This document shows positions 7,168-12,889 of a stretch of 14,519 nucleotides of DNA, in pieces. The stretch is taken from contig JALAGW010000353.1 in NCBI GenBank assembly GCA_022712235.1, positions 1 to 14,519 of the forward strand, written 5' to 3'. How positions within the stretch are numbered: position 1 is the first letter of the stretch; each line of letters begins with the position of its first letter. Source of the stretch: Brevundimonas sp. GTDB lineage: Bacteria > Pseudomonadota > Alphaproteobacteria > Caulobacterales > Caulobacteraceae. Position numbers and translations under genes: made by a program. A model generated the notes under the pieces. It worked only from the letters and a program-made list of their open reading frames with translations. It was not told where the DNA came from and did not search any database.

Positions 7168-7998
7168 ATGATGGATCAGGCGTTCCAGCCCAATCTGGAC
7201 TTCGCCGCCGTCGATGATGCTGACGCCACCGAGGCCTTCGTCGTCGATCTGGAGGGCTATGAAGGACCGCTGCACGTCCTGCTGGCCCTGGCGCGCACGC
7301 AGAAGGTGGACCTGCTGAAGCTGTCCATCACCAAGCTGGCGGAACAGTATCTGGCCTTCGTTCACGAGGCCCGGCGGCGCAACTTCGCCATGGCGGCGGA
7401 CTACCTCGTGATGGCGTCCTGGCTGGCCTACCTGAAGTCGCGCCTGCTGCTGCCCCGCAACGAGAAGGGCAAGGCCGAGGAGCCCCCGGCCGAGGAAATG
7501 GCCGCCGCCTTGGCGTTTCGTCTGCAAAAGCTCGAAGCCATGCGCCGTTCGGTCGAGGCCATCACCAGCCGCCCGCAACTGAAACGCGACGTCTTCACCC
7601 GCGGCGACCCGGAAGCCACCGTCATCATCCCCTCGGATCGCGTGGACGCCAGCCTCTATGAGCTGATGGCCGCCTATGTCGCCCAGCGTCGGCGCGAGGA
7701 GCGTCGCAACTATGCGCCGGGCCAGCGGGTCGAGGCCTTCCAGCTGGAGGCGGCGCGCGACTGGCTGCGCTCCATGATGCCGCGTCTGGCCGACTGGACC
7801 CCGCTGGATCAGGTGGCGCCGGCGCGCGGGGACGAAGACGGGGAGGGACCCAGCCAGGCCAGCTATACCGCCTCCACCCTGTCGGCCAGTCTGGAATTGG
7901 TGAAGGAGGGGGCCATGGACGTGCGTCAGGCCGAGGCCTTCGCCGACCTCTTCCTGAAACGTCGCGGCTTCGGCCAACCGCTGGAGCTGACGCCGTGA
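7168..7998 (+). CDS. scpA: Segregation and condensation protein A
   Basis: 276 residues. ScpA is the kleisin subunit of the SMC-ScpAB condensin complex that compacts and separates sister chromosomes. The N-terminal kleisin block YEGPLHVLLAL (31-41) is the family's F-x-GPL-x-LLL motif. It is followed by VDLLKLSITKLAEQYL (47-62) and by AADYLVMASWLAYLKSRLLLP (about 76-96). The middle (about 100-200) is charged and variable. The C-terminal part, STLSASLELVKEG with FADLFLKRRGF, corresponds to the winged-helix end that contacts the SMC head. Two ATG codons sit in tandem at 7168 and 7171 with GAGG at 7153-7156. The start abuts the nagZ stop, indicating one operon. Unusually, scpB begins 153 nt later, beyond a palindromic repeat. 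Confidence 0.95.
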   Translation: MMDQAFQPNLDFAAVDDADATEAFVVDLEGYEGPLHVLLALARTQKVDLLKLSITKLAEQYLAFVHEARRRNFAMAADYLVMASWLAYLKSRLLLPRNEKGKAEEPPAEEMAAALAFRLQKLEAMRRSVEAITSRPQLKRDVFTRGDPEATVIIPSDRVDASLYELMAAYVAQRRREERRNYAPGQRVEAFQLEAARDWLRSMMPRLADWTPLDQVAPARGDEDGEGPSQASYTASTLSASLELVKEGAMDVRQAEAFADLFLKRRGFGQPLELTP

Positions 7999-8010
7999 GG
8001 CCTCAACATC

Positions 8011-8142
8011 CGCTCATCCCCGCGGAGGCGGGGACCCAGTGCTTTGGCCAGAGCCGAAACCATTTGCAGTATTTGACACGCAGGTCGGTTGGCCGCAGCC
8101 GCGCCGCTCAAACCTGGGTCCCCGCCTTCGCGGGGATGAGCG
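8011..8142. repeat. REP-like palindromic element between scpA and scpB
   Basis: Two inverted 29-nt arms (8011-8039 and 8114-8142) match at 28 positions and enclose a 74-nt loop. Each arm is itself a small palindrome: TCCCCGC with GCGGGGA around GGAG (8017-8034), and the same stem around CTTC (8119-8136). This hairpin-of-hairpins layout is typical of dispersed REP/BIME-type elements. From memory, very similar words (CATCCCCGCG with GCGGGGACCC) are widespread in alphaproteobacterial genomes. Read through on the minus strand, it gives the frequent spurious peptide HPREGGDPG. The right arm ends on the first G of the scpB ribosome site. Confidence 0.85.
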
Positions 8143-8151
8143 GGAGTTTTC

Positions 8152-8820
8152 ATGTCTGACCTCAGTTTCAAACCCGACGACACCGAGATCGAACGCCGGG
8201 TCGAAGCTCTGCTGTTCGCCGCCGCCGCGCCTCTGTCGGCGGCCGAGATCGCGCGTCGTTTGCCGGAAGGCGTCGACACGGGCCGGGCCATCGCCGCCCT
8301 GCGCCAACGCTATCAGGGCCGAGGCGTCGAGCTGGAATGCGTGGCGGACCGCTGGCGCTTCCGCACCGCCGCCGATCTCGGCTTCCTGATGACCGAGGAG
8401 CGCGAGGAGCCGCGTCGCCTGTCCAAGGCCGCGCTCGAGACCCTGGCCATCATCGCCTACCACCAGCCCTGCACCCGCGCCGAGATCGAGAGCGTGCGCG
8501 GCGTCTCACTGTCCAAGGGGACGCTGGACTTGTTGCTGGAGATGGACTTCGTGCGGCTGCGCGGGCGTCGCCGCACGCCGGGTCGCCCCGTCACCTACGC
8601 CACGACCGACCGCTTCCTGGAGCATTTCAGCCTGGCCAGCCTCTATGACCTGCCGGGCGTGCAGGAGATGAAGGCGGCGGGCCTGCTGGATTTGTCGATT
8701 CCCGTCGGCTTCGAGGTGCCCGATCCGACCCGCAGCGGCGACTCGGAAGGCGAGGACCTGCTGACCGGTCTGGACGAGGGATCGCCCGAGTTCGCCCAGG
8801 ATTTCGTCAGCGAGGACTGA
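8152..8820 (+). CDS. scpB: Segregation and condensation protein B
   Basis: 222 residues. ScpB dimers bind ScpA and are required for SMC condensin function. The protein has the two-winged-helix ScpB architecture. The first domain runs about 10-85 and starts with RRVEALLFAAAAPLSAAEIARRL. The second (about 90-165) includes LSKAALETLAIIAYHQPCTRAEIESVRGV, the most conserved ScpB segment, followed by GRPVTYATTDRFLEHF. The last 45 residues form a loose acidic tail (SGDSEGEDLL, ending FVSED), common in alphaproteobacterial ScpB. The ribosome site GGGAG (8142-8146) is 5 nt before the ATG and touches the right arm of the palindromic element. It is the last gene of its unit; the next gene, atpI, has its own promoter. 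Confidence 0.95.
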   Translation: MSDLSFKPDDTEIERRVEALLFAAAAPLSAAEIARRLPEGVDTGRAIAALRQRYQGRGVELECVADRWRFRTAADLGFLMTEEREEPRRLSKAALETLAIIAYHQPCTRAEIESVRGVSLSKGTLDLLLEMDFVRLRGRRRTPGRPVTYATTDRFLEHFSLASLYDLPGVQEMKAAGLLDLSIPVGFEVPDPTRSGDSEGEDLLTGLDEGSPEFAQDFVSED

Positions 8821-8915
8821 GAGTCGCGCCGCGGGCAGCGACGCATCGCCACGGTCGAGGCGAAATCTGCGATAAATGCTGGATTTTCAGGGTCTTGCAC
8901 TCTGGTTTCCGTGTC

Positions 8916-8942
8916 TTGACCTTCCGTCCCCCGGCCTATAGG
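8916..8942 (+). promoter_or_regulatory. Promoter of the atp F0 operon
   Basis: TTGACCT (8916-8922) and CCTATAGG (8935-8942) are separated by 12 nt. This closely fits the Caulobacter housekeeping promoter form (TTGACSS, 10-14 nt, GCTANAWC, as recalled). A start around 8948-8950 would give a leader of about 50 nt before atpI. The 180-nt gap 8821-8999 holds no other clear gene. A small stem near 8823-8842 lacks a T run, so no scpB terminator is called. Confidence 0.6.
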
Positions 8943-8999
8943 TTCCGCGCCGAATTCAGACCTTCTCGACGTTCGCGTCGGGCGCTGGGCGAAGCAACC

Positions 9000-9362
9000 A
9001 TGTCTCCTATGAAGGAATCGCGCGAAGAGGCGATCGCACGCCTCGCCAAGAGCGCATCCGAACTCGAGGCGCGGACGGCCAACGCCCGGTCGGCGGAAAT
9101 CTCGGCGCATGCCGTGACGAGCCAGGCCTACAAGATCATCGCCGAGCTTCTCGGCGGCGTGATTGTGGGGATTGCTGTTGGATTCGGCGTCGACCGTTTG
9201 TTCGGCACGGCGCCTTGGGGTTTGATCGGCGGGGTCCTCTTGGGCTTCGCCTTGTCGTTGTGGATGGCGCGCCGGACAGCCAATCGGCTGATGGCGCAGG
9301 CTAAGGCGGCGGGGATACAGGCTGAGGCCATCCCCTTCGAGGAAGCCGGCGAAGAAGACTAA
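9000..9362 (+). CDS. atpI: ATP synthase assembly protein AtpI
   Basis: 120 residues from the ATG at 9000. AtpI helps assemble the c-ring of F0 and may assist Mg2+ supply; it is not a subunit of the finished enzyme. The N-terminal half is a charged helix (1-42). Two membrane helices follow (about 46-67 and 72-91), containing the AtpI-typical IIAELLGGVIVGIAVGFGVDRLFGT and PWGLIGGVLLGFA. The tail is acidic (EEAGEED). A longer reading frame begins at a TTG at 8895, but that overlaps the promoter and adds a 35-residue Arg-rich stretch unlike AtpI, so it is rejected. The ribosome site is weak (GAAG at 8991-8994). It is the first gene of the F0 operon. Confidence 0.88.
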   Translation: MSPMKESREEAIARLAKSASELEARTANARSAEISAHAVTSQAYKIIAELLGGVIVGIAVGFGVDRLFGTAPWGLIGGVLLGFALSLWMARRTANRLMAQAKAAGIQAEAIPFEEAGEED

Positions 9363-9377
9363 GGAGCGAAAGGCCCC

Positions 9378-10163
9378 ATGGCCGATCCGATTCACCAGTT
9401 CCAGATCCAGAAGGTCGTGGACCTTCCCGACGTCACGCTGCCCGGCGTCGGCGTGGTTGATCTCGCCATCACCAATTCGCACATCGCCATGACCCTGGGC
9501 TTCGTCCTGGTCGTCGGCTTCCTGGCCATGGTCACCTCGGGCGCCAAGGTGGTGCCGGGTCGTCTTCAGGCGGCGGGCGAGAGCCTGTTCGGCATGATCG
9601 ACAACCTGACCGACTCGATCATCGGTCATGAAGGGCGCAAGTATTTCCCCTTCATCTTCACCCTGTTCACGCTGATCCTGATCATGAACATCCTCGGCAT
9701 GTTCATGACCTTCACCGCCACCTCGCAGTTGGCCGTGACGGTGACCTTCGCGGTCCTGACCTTCGGCCTCGTGGTCGTGGTCGGTTTCGCCAAGAACGGT
9801 CTGGGCTTCTTCAAGCTGTTCTGGCCGATGGGCGCGCCGCTGGCGCTTCGCCCGGTCGTCGGCCTGATCGAGTTCGTCTCCTTCCTGCTGCGTCCGGTCA
9901 CCCTGGCCCTTCGTCTGTTCGGCAACATGCTGGGCGGTCACGTGGCGCTGAAGATCTTCGCCGGTTTCGTCGTCTCCCTGGGGGCTCTGGCCCTGGGCGG
10001 CGGTCTGAACCTGCTGGCCTTCCCGGTCGCCGCCCTGTCGCTGGGCATGGTGGTCGCGCTGACGGCTCTGGAATTCCTCGTGGCCTTCCTTCAGGCTTTC
10101 GTTTTCGCCGTTCTGGCCTGCATCTATCTCAATGATGTGGTCAACCTGGACCACGCCCACTAA
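9378..10163 (+). CDS. atpB: ATP synthase F0 subunit a
   Basis: 261 residues, the usual size for alphaproteobacterial subunit a. It forms the two half-channels that load and unload protons on the c-ring. The essential arginine is R179 in LALRLFGNMLGGH (176-188), the invariant family motif. NPFI-like SHIAMTL near 34-40, the GRKYFPFIFTLFTLILIMNILGM helix (86-108) and the C-terminal helix with LEFLVAFLQAFVFAVLACIYLND (231-253) are also typical. Five to six membrane passes are visible. The start at 9378 is supported by GGAG (9363-9366) and AAAGG (9369-9373), the latter 4 nt from the ATG. It lies 15 nt after atpI. Confidence 0.97.
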   Translation: MADPIHQFQIQKVVDLPDVTLPGVGVVDLAITNSHIAMTLGFVLVVGFLAMVTSGAKVVPGRLQAAGESLFGMIDNLTDSIIGHEGRKYFPFIFTLFTLILIMNILGMFMTFTATSQLAVTVTFAVLTFGLVVVVGFAKNGLGFFKLFWPMGAPLALRPVVGLIEFVSFLLRPVTLALRLFGNMLGGHVALKIFAGFVVSLGALALGGGLNLLAFPVAALSLGMVVALTALEFLVAFLQAFVFAVLACIYLNDVVNLDHAH

Positions 10164-10186
10164 GGGCAGGACCAGTCTTCTAAACC

Positions 10187-10212
10187 CCAACCTCCAAACT
10201 CCAACTCTAGGA
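10187..10212 (+). promoter_or_regulatory. C/A-rich tandem-repeat leader and ribosome site of atpE
   Basis: Immediately before atpE lie three adjacent 7-mers of similar form: CCAACCT (10187-10193), CCAAACT (10194-10200) and CCAACTC (10201-10207). They are followed by AGGA (10209-10212), 8 nt from the ATG. The stretch has almost no G and is therefore unlikely to fold, in contrast to the GC-rich surroundings. An unstructured leader that raises translation of the c subunit (needed in about ten copies per complex) is a reasonable inference by analogy with the E. coli atpE enhancer, whose sequence is different. Confidence 0.45.
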
Positions 10213-10220
10213 TACACATC

Positions 10221-10445
10221 ATGGACGCTGAAGCCGCCAAGTACATCGGCGCCGGTCTGGCTACCCTCGGCATGATCGGCTCGGCCGTCGGCGTGGGCAA
10301 CATCTTCGGCCAATTCCTGTCGGGCGCCCTGCGCAACCCGTCGGCCGCCGCCGGCCAAGTCGGCAACCTGTTCGTCGGCGCCGCCCTGGCGGAAGCCCTG
10401 GGCATCCTGGCCTTCGTGCTGGGCGTCCTGATGATCTTCGGCTGA
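10221..10445 (+). CDS. atpE: ATP synthase F0 subunit c
   Basis: 74 residues forming the standard helical hairpin of the rotor ring. Helix 1 (about 6-35) carries the Gly-rich packing segment GSAVGVGNIFG (20-30). The polar loop has the invariant RNP (38-40). Helix 2 (about 48-72) carries the proton-binding carboxylate E58 in GAALAEALGI. I do not see the extra polar residues that mark sodium-binding c subunits, so proton coupling is expected. The gene is separated from atpB by 57 nt with an unusual C/A-rich leader. A GC-rich hairpin separates it from the b' gene. Both gaps are larger than elsewhere in the operon, consistent with separate control of c-subunit dosage. Confidence 0.97.
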   Translation: MDAEAAKYIGAGLATLGMIGSAVGVGNIFGQFLSGALRNPSAAAGQVGNLFVGAALAEALGILAFVLGVLMIFG

Positions 10446-10472
10446 TCGGTTCACCCGAACGCCTTTTCGAGT

Positions 10473-10504
10473 CGGCGCCGTCGGGCCTCAGGTCCGCGGC
10501 GCCG
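10473..10504 (+). other. GC-rich RNA hairpin between atpE and the b' gene
   Basis: CGGCGCCG at 10473-10480 pairs with an identical, self-complementary CGGCGCCG at 10497-10504, an 8-bp all-GC stem. The 16-nt loop can add a short inner stem (CGGG with a GTCCG-side partner). The T-rich stretch after it (10508-10521) is broken, so full termination is unlikely. A processing, decay-barrier or partial-attenuation role that leaves more atpE than b'/b message is inference. Confidence 0.5.
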
Positions 10505-10533
10505 CCTTCATTCTGATTTTCGACAGCACGGTT

Positions 10534-11115
10534 ATGGCCACGACACCTACCCCTATTGCTGCGATCCCGCCTTCGGTTGAGGCGGATCTGCACACCGAGA
10601 CGGCGGTTCCGGAAGCCCATCACGAATCGGGCGGCCTGCCGCAGTTCGACTTCGCCCACTGGGGCGGGCAGATCGTCTACCTGCTGTTCCTCTTCGTCAT
10701 CCTCTACATCCTGATCGCCAAGGTCTTCGCGCCGCGCCTGCGTCGTGTTCTGGACGAACGGGCTGAAACCATTTCGTCGGCCGTCGCCACCGCCCGTTCG
10801 GTCCAGGCCGAAGCCGCTGCTCAGGCCGACGCCGCCAAGGCCGAGGTCGAGAAGGCCCGCGCCGAGGCTCGCGCCACCGCCGTCGCCGCCAAGACCCGCG
10901 TGGCCGAGGAAGCTCAGGCGCGTCAGGCCCAGGAAGAAGCTGTCGTTTCGGCGCGCATCGCCGAGGCCGAAGCTGCTATCGCCAAGACCCGCGACGCCGC
11001 CATGGTCCACGTCTCGACCGTCGCCTCCGACACGGCTCACGCCATGATCGAGCGCCTGACGGGCAAGGCCCCGACCGCCGCCGAAGTCGCCGCCGCCGTC
11101 AAGGGAGCCGCCTGA
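10534..11115 (+). CDS. atpF2: ATP synthase F0 subunit b'
   Basis: 193 residues; also called atpG or atpX in related genomes. It forms the peripheral stalk as a heterodimer with subunit b, an arrangement found in alphaproteobacteria and photosynthetic bacteria. A polar N-terminal extension (1-43) contains HH at 29-30. One membrane helix follows (about 46-66), then the b-type boundary AKVFAPRLRRVLDER (62-76). A long Ala/Glu/Lys/Arg helix (about 77-175) contains the heptad-like pattern of a coiled coil. Its order before subunit b and its long N-terminus favour b' over b. No clear ribosome site precedes the ATG at 10534. The TGA is 1 nt from the next start, so translation of b is probably coupled. 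Confidence 0.9.
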   Translation: MATTPTPIAAIPPSVEADLHTETAVPEAHHESGGLPQFDFAHWGGQIVYLLFLFVILYILIAKVFAPRLRRVLDERAETISSAVATARSVQAEAAAQADAAKAEVEKARAEARATAVAAKTRVAEEAQARQAQEEAVVSARIAEAEAAIAKTRDAAMVHVSTVASDTAHAMIERLTGKAPTAAEVAAAVKGAA

Positions 11116-11116
11116 T

Positions 11117-11632
11117 ATGAACATGTTCATGGAGACGGGCTTCTGGAGCCTGGGAAGCGCTGAGCTGTGGGTTCTGGTCGGCCTGCTGACCTTCGTGGCT
11201 ATCGTCATCGCCGCTGGCGTGCCGAAGATGGTCGCCAAGGCGCTGGACGACAAGGGCGCCAAGATCCAGTCGGAACTGGACGAAGCCGCCCGTCTGCGCG
11301 CTGAAGCCGAAGCCATGCTGGCCCAGATCCGTCAGGAAAAGGCCGAAGCCGAAGCCCAGGCCGCCGACATGCTGGCCGCCGCCGAAGCCGACGCCCGCCG
11401 CATCGAGGCCGAAGCCAAGGCCAAGCTGGAAGAAGCCCTGACGCGTCGTCAGGCTCTGGCCGAACGTCGCATCGCCCAGGCCGAGGCCCAGGCCACGACC
11501 GAGGTCAAGGCCGCCGCCGCCGACCTGGCCGCCAAGGCCGCTCAGGACATTCTGACGGCCCGTCTGGCCGCCACCAAATCGGACCCGCTGATCGACGCCG
11601 CCATCGCCCAGATCGGCGACAGGCTGAACTGA
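11117..11632 (+). CDS. atpF: ATP synthase F0 subunit b
   Basis: 171 residues. This is the second peripheral-stalk subunit, holding the F1 head stationary against rotor torque. The membrane helix is at about 14-36 (ELWVLVGLLTFVAIVIAAGVP), followed by a continuous Ala/Glu/Gln/Arg-rich helix from about 37 to 150 and a short globular end (DPLIDAAIAQIGDRLN) that should contact the F1 part. GGGAG at 11103-11107 lies 9 nt before the ATG. In-frame ATGs at 11123 and 11129 are possible but poorer starts. It is the last gene of the operon. The F1 genes do not follow, which fits the known split of F0 and F1 operons in alphaproteobacteria. Confidence 0.95.
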   Translation: MNMFMETGFWSLGSAELWVLVGLLTFVAIVIAAGVPKMVAKALDDKGAKIQSELDEAARLRAEAEAMLAQIRQEKAEAEAQAADMLAAAEADARRIEAEAKAKLEEALTRRQALAERRIAQAEAQATTEVKAAAADLAAKAAQDILTARLAATKSDPLIDAAIAQIGDRLN

Positions 11633-11658
11633 TCGCGGTCACAGCGACAAGCACATCA

Positions 11659-11686
11659 GGCCCCGCCGGCGACGGCGGGGCCTTTT
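11659..11686 (+). terminator. Intrinsic terminator of the atp F0 operon
   Basis: A perfect 10-bp stem, GGCCCCGCCG (11659-11668) with CGGCGGGGCC (11673-11682), closes on a GCGA (GNRA) tetraloop and is followed by TTTT (11683-11686). It begins 26 nt after the atpF stop. The opposite strand lacks a T run after the stem, so it should not stop transcription from the minus-strand genes to the right. Confidence 0.92.
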
Positions 11687-11708
11687 GCATTTGAGGTGGT
11701 GCGCCTGG

Positions 11709-12179
11709 CTAGTGGGCGGGCGCGCCGTGGATGAAGCCGGCGGCGCGTTTCTCGCGGGCCAGCAGGCGTGCGAAGACGTTGCCCATCACTCCGCCGAAGA
11801 CCATGTGAGTGATCAGCATCCAGGCGAAGGTGCCGAACCCGGCGCTGCCCGAGAAGGTGCGCGGGTCGCCCATCATGCTGATGATCAGCATCATCGCCAC
11901 CCAGGCCGCCACCGCGAACAGGATGCCTTTGGTTTCAGGCGTATTGGTCGGCAGGCGAGGGTAGATGAGGGCGAAGATCGGCCCCATGACCAGCGAACCG
12001 ATGACGAAATGGATGGCCCAGCCCGCCGCCAGATTGTCACCGAGCAGGAACATGCGGGCGACGACTTCGGGGAAGGGATCGAAGACCTTGGCGAACAACA
12101 GGTTCGCCGCCTCAAGGATGGAAACCGCGACGGTCGCAATGAAGCCGGCGGCGATTCCCTGTTTTACGCGTGACATCAT
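11709..12179 (-). CDS. DUF6789-like four-helix inner-membrane protein
   Basis: 156 residues from the ATG at 12179; a second ATG follows at 12176. GGGAGG (plus 12190-12195) lies 10 nt upstream and decides this start over a longer frame beginning at 12269. Four membrane helices are visible at about 8-30, 52-73, 84-104 and 115-138. WAIHFVIGSLVMGPIFALIY (54-73) and KGILFAVAAWVAMMLI (84-99) resemble the DUF6789 family as I recall it, including a helix-embedded His and the WG/MG-x-x-FA pattern. A second His lies in helix 4 (H125). The function of this family is unknown. It faces the atp operon tail-to-tail across the terminator, so it is a separate unit. Confidence 0.7.
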   Translation of the reverse strand: MMSRVKQGIAAGFIATVAVSILEAANLLFAKVFDPFPEVVARMFLLGDNLAAGWAIHFVIGSLVMGPIFALIYPRLPTNTPETKGILFAVAAWVAMMLIISMMGDPRTFSGSAGFGTFAWMLITHMVFGGVMGNVFARLLAREKRAAGFIHGAPAH

Positions 12180-12297
12180 GAGAAAAGCGCCTCCCAACGC
12201 CATCTGCTTTTTGACTACGCCTGGGAAGCATACGCCGTTCGGCGCAAACGCGAGCGTCACGCCTTTCACATTACCGTGTGGGTTGAAGCGTAGCCTT

Positions 12298-12711
12298 TTA
12301 GCGGAAGGCGCGACGCAGAACGCGGCGGGCGCGTTTGCGGACCCGGATCAGCTGGCGCGAGGGCCGCTTGCGCAGCACCACCTTTTCGGCGCGCAGGGCC
12401 TGCTGCCAGAAGACCGGGGCGATCTCCGGCTTCTTCCGCATCAGGCGGCGGAAGGGATAGACCCATTTCGGCCGCGCGTGCTGGGCGCGGATGAACTGCC
12501 GCTTGGCCCACCAGGAATTGCGCAGCAGCAGGACCAGGCCCAGGGCGATGACGGGAATGCCGCCGGGGCCAGGCAGGGGCGCGATCAGGATGCCCAGGCC
12601 GATGATCAGGAAGCCCAGGGCCATCATGCCCAGTCGCTTCGCACGACGCAGCAGTCCGGGCCTCGAGCGAGGCCGGCTGTCGGCGCGGAAGGGAATCAGG
12701 GCGAGGGTCAC
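12298..12711 (-). CDS. PGPGW-like small membrane protein with a basic tail
   Basis: 137 residues from a GTG at 12711. Residues 28-60 form one or two membrane passes with the segment LIAPLPGPGGIPVIALGLVLLL. This resembles the PGPGW family (Pro-Gly-Pro-Gly before a hydrophobic run), although the Trp of the name is replaced by Gly. WWAKR (67-71) follows at the membrane edge. The C-terminal half is strongly Arg/Lys-rich (ending RVRKRARRVLRRAFR) and should remain cytoplasmic. It may bind lipid head groups or nucleic acid, but that is speculation. No good ribosome site is seen; the GTG is chosen because the next in-frame ATG (12627) would delete the charged N-terminus. A gap of 118 nt separates it from the DUF6789-like gene downstream. 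Confidence 0.72.
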   Translation of the reverse strand: MTLALIPFRADSRPRSRPGLLRRAKRLGMMALGFLIIGLGILIAPLPGPGGIPVIALGLVLLLRNSWWAKRQFIRAQHARPKWVYPFRRLMRKKPEIAPVFWQQALRAEKVVLRKRPSRQLIRVRKRARRVLRRAFR

Positions 12712-12829
12712 GGGCAGTCACGGTCGGGAGGAGGAGCGACGGCCTTGAGAGGGGCTGTCAGCCTATCCTAGACACGGACGACAAGGCCGAACCGTGGCGC
12801 GCCCATGAAGCTTTCGTAAGTGAGGGCTG

Positions 12830-12863
12830 AAAAGCAAAACGCCGTGTCCCGAAGGACACGGCG
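12830..12863 (-). terminator. Intrinsic terminator of the gcvP genes
   Basis: On the minus strand a 10-bp stem, CGCCGTGTCC with GGACACGGCG, closes on a TTCG tetraloop. It is followed by TTTT, GC and TTTT. On the plus strand the arms are 12840-12849 and 12854-12863, and the T tract lies at 12830-12839. It starts 26 nt after the gcvPB stop codon, exactly where that operon should end. Confidence 0.92.
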
Positions 12864-12889
12864 CTTCACGTCAGGTCGGACTCAAGCGC

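Noticed and set aside
7926..8463. Short open frames crossing the scpA-scpB gap on both strands
   Set aside because: They are translations of the palindromic repeat and flanking gene ends (HPREGGDPG-type peptides), a known annotation artefact in alphaproteobacteria.
8821..8850. Small stem (GTCGC with GCGAC) after scpB as a terminator
   Set aside because: The stem is only 5 bp with a 10-nt loop and no T run follows.
8895..8999. N-terminal extension of AtpI from a TTG at 8895
   Set aside because: The added 35 residues are Arg-rich, unlike AtpI, and the stretch contains the likely operon promoter.
8643..10454. 603-residue minus-strand open frame over scpB, atpI, atpB and atpE
   Set aside because: It is Asp/Gln/His/Glu-rich low-complexity sequence spanning several certain genes and their promoter, so it is a codon-bias artefact.
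12200..12245. Possible EcfG/SigT-like stress promoter (CGAAC, 17 nt, CGTA) before the DUF6789-like gene on the minus strand
   Set aside because: Both boxes deviate from the recalled GGAAC and CGTT forms, and such a match can arise by chance in GC-rich DNA.
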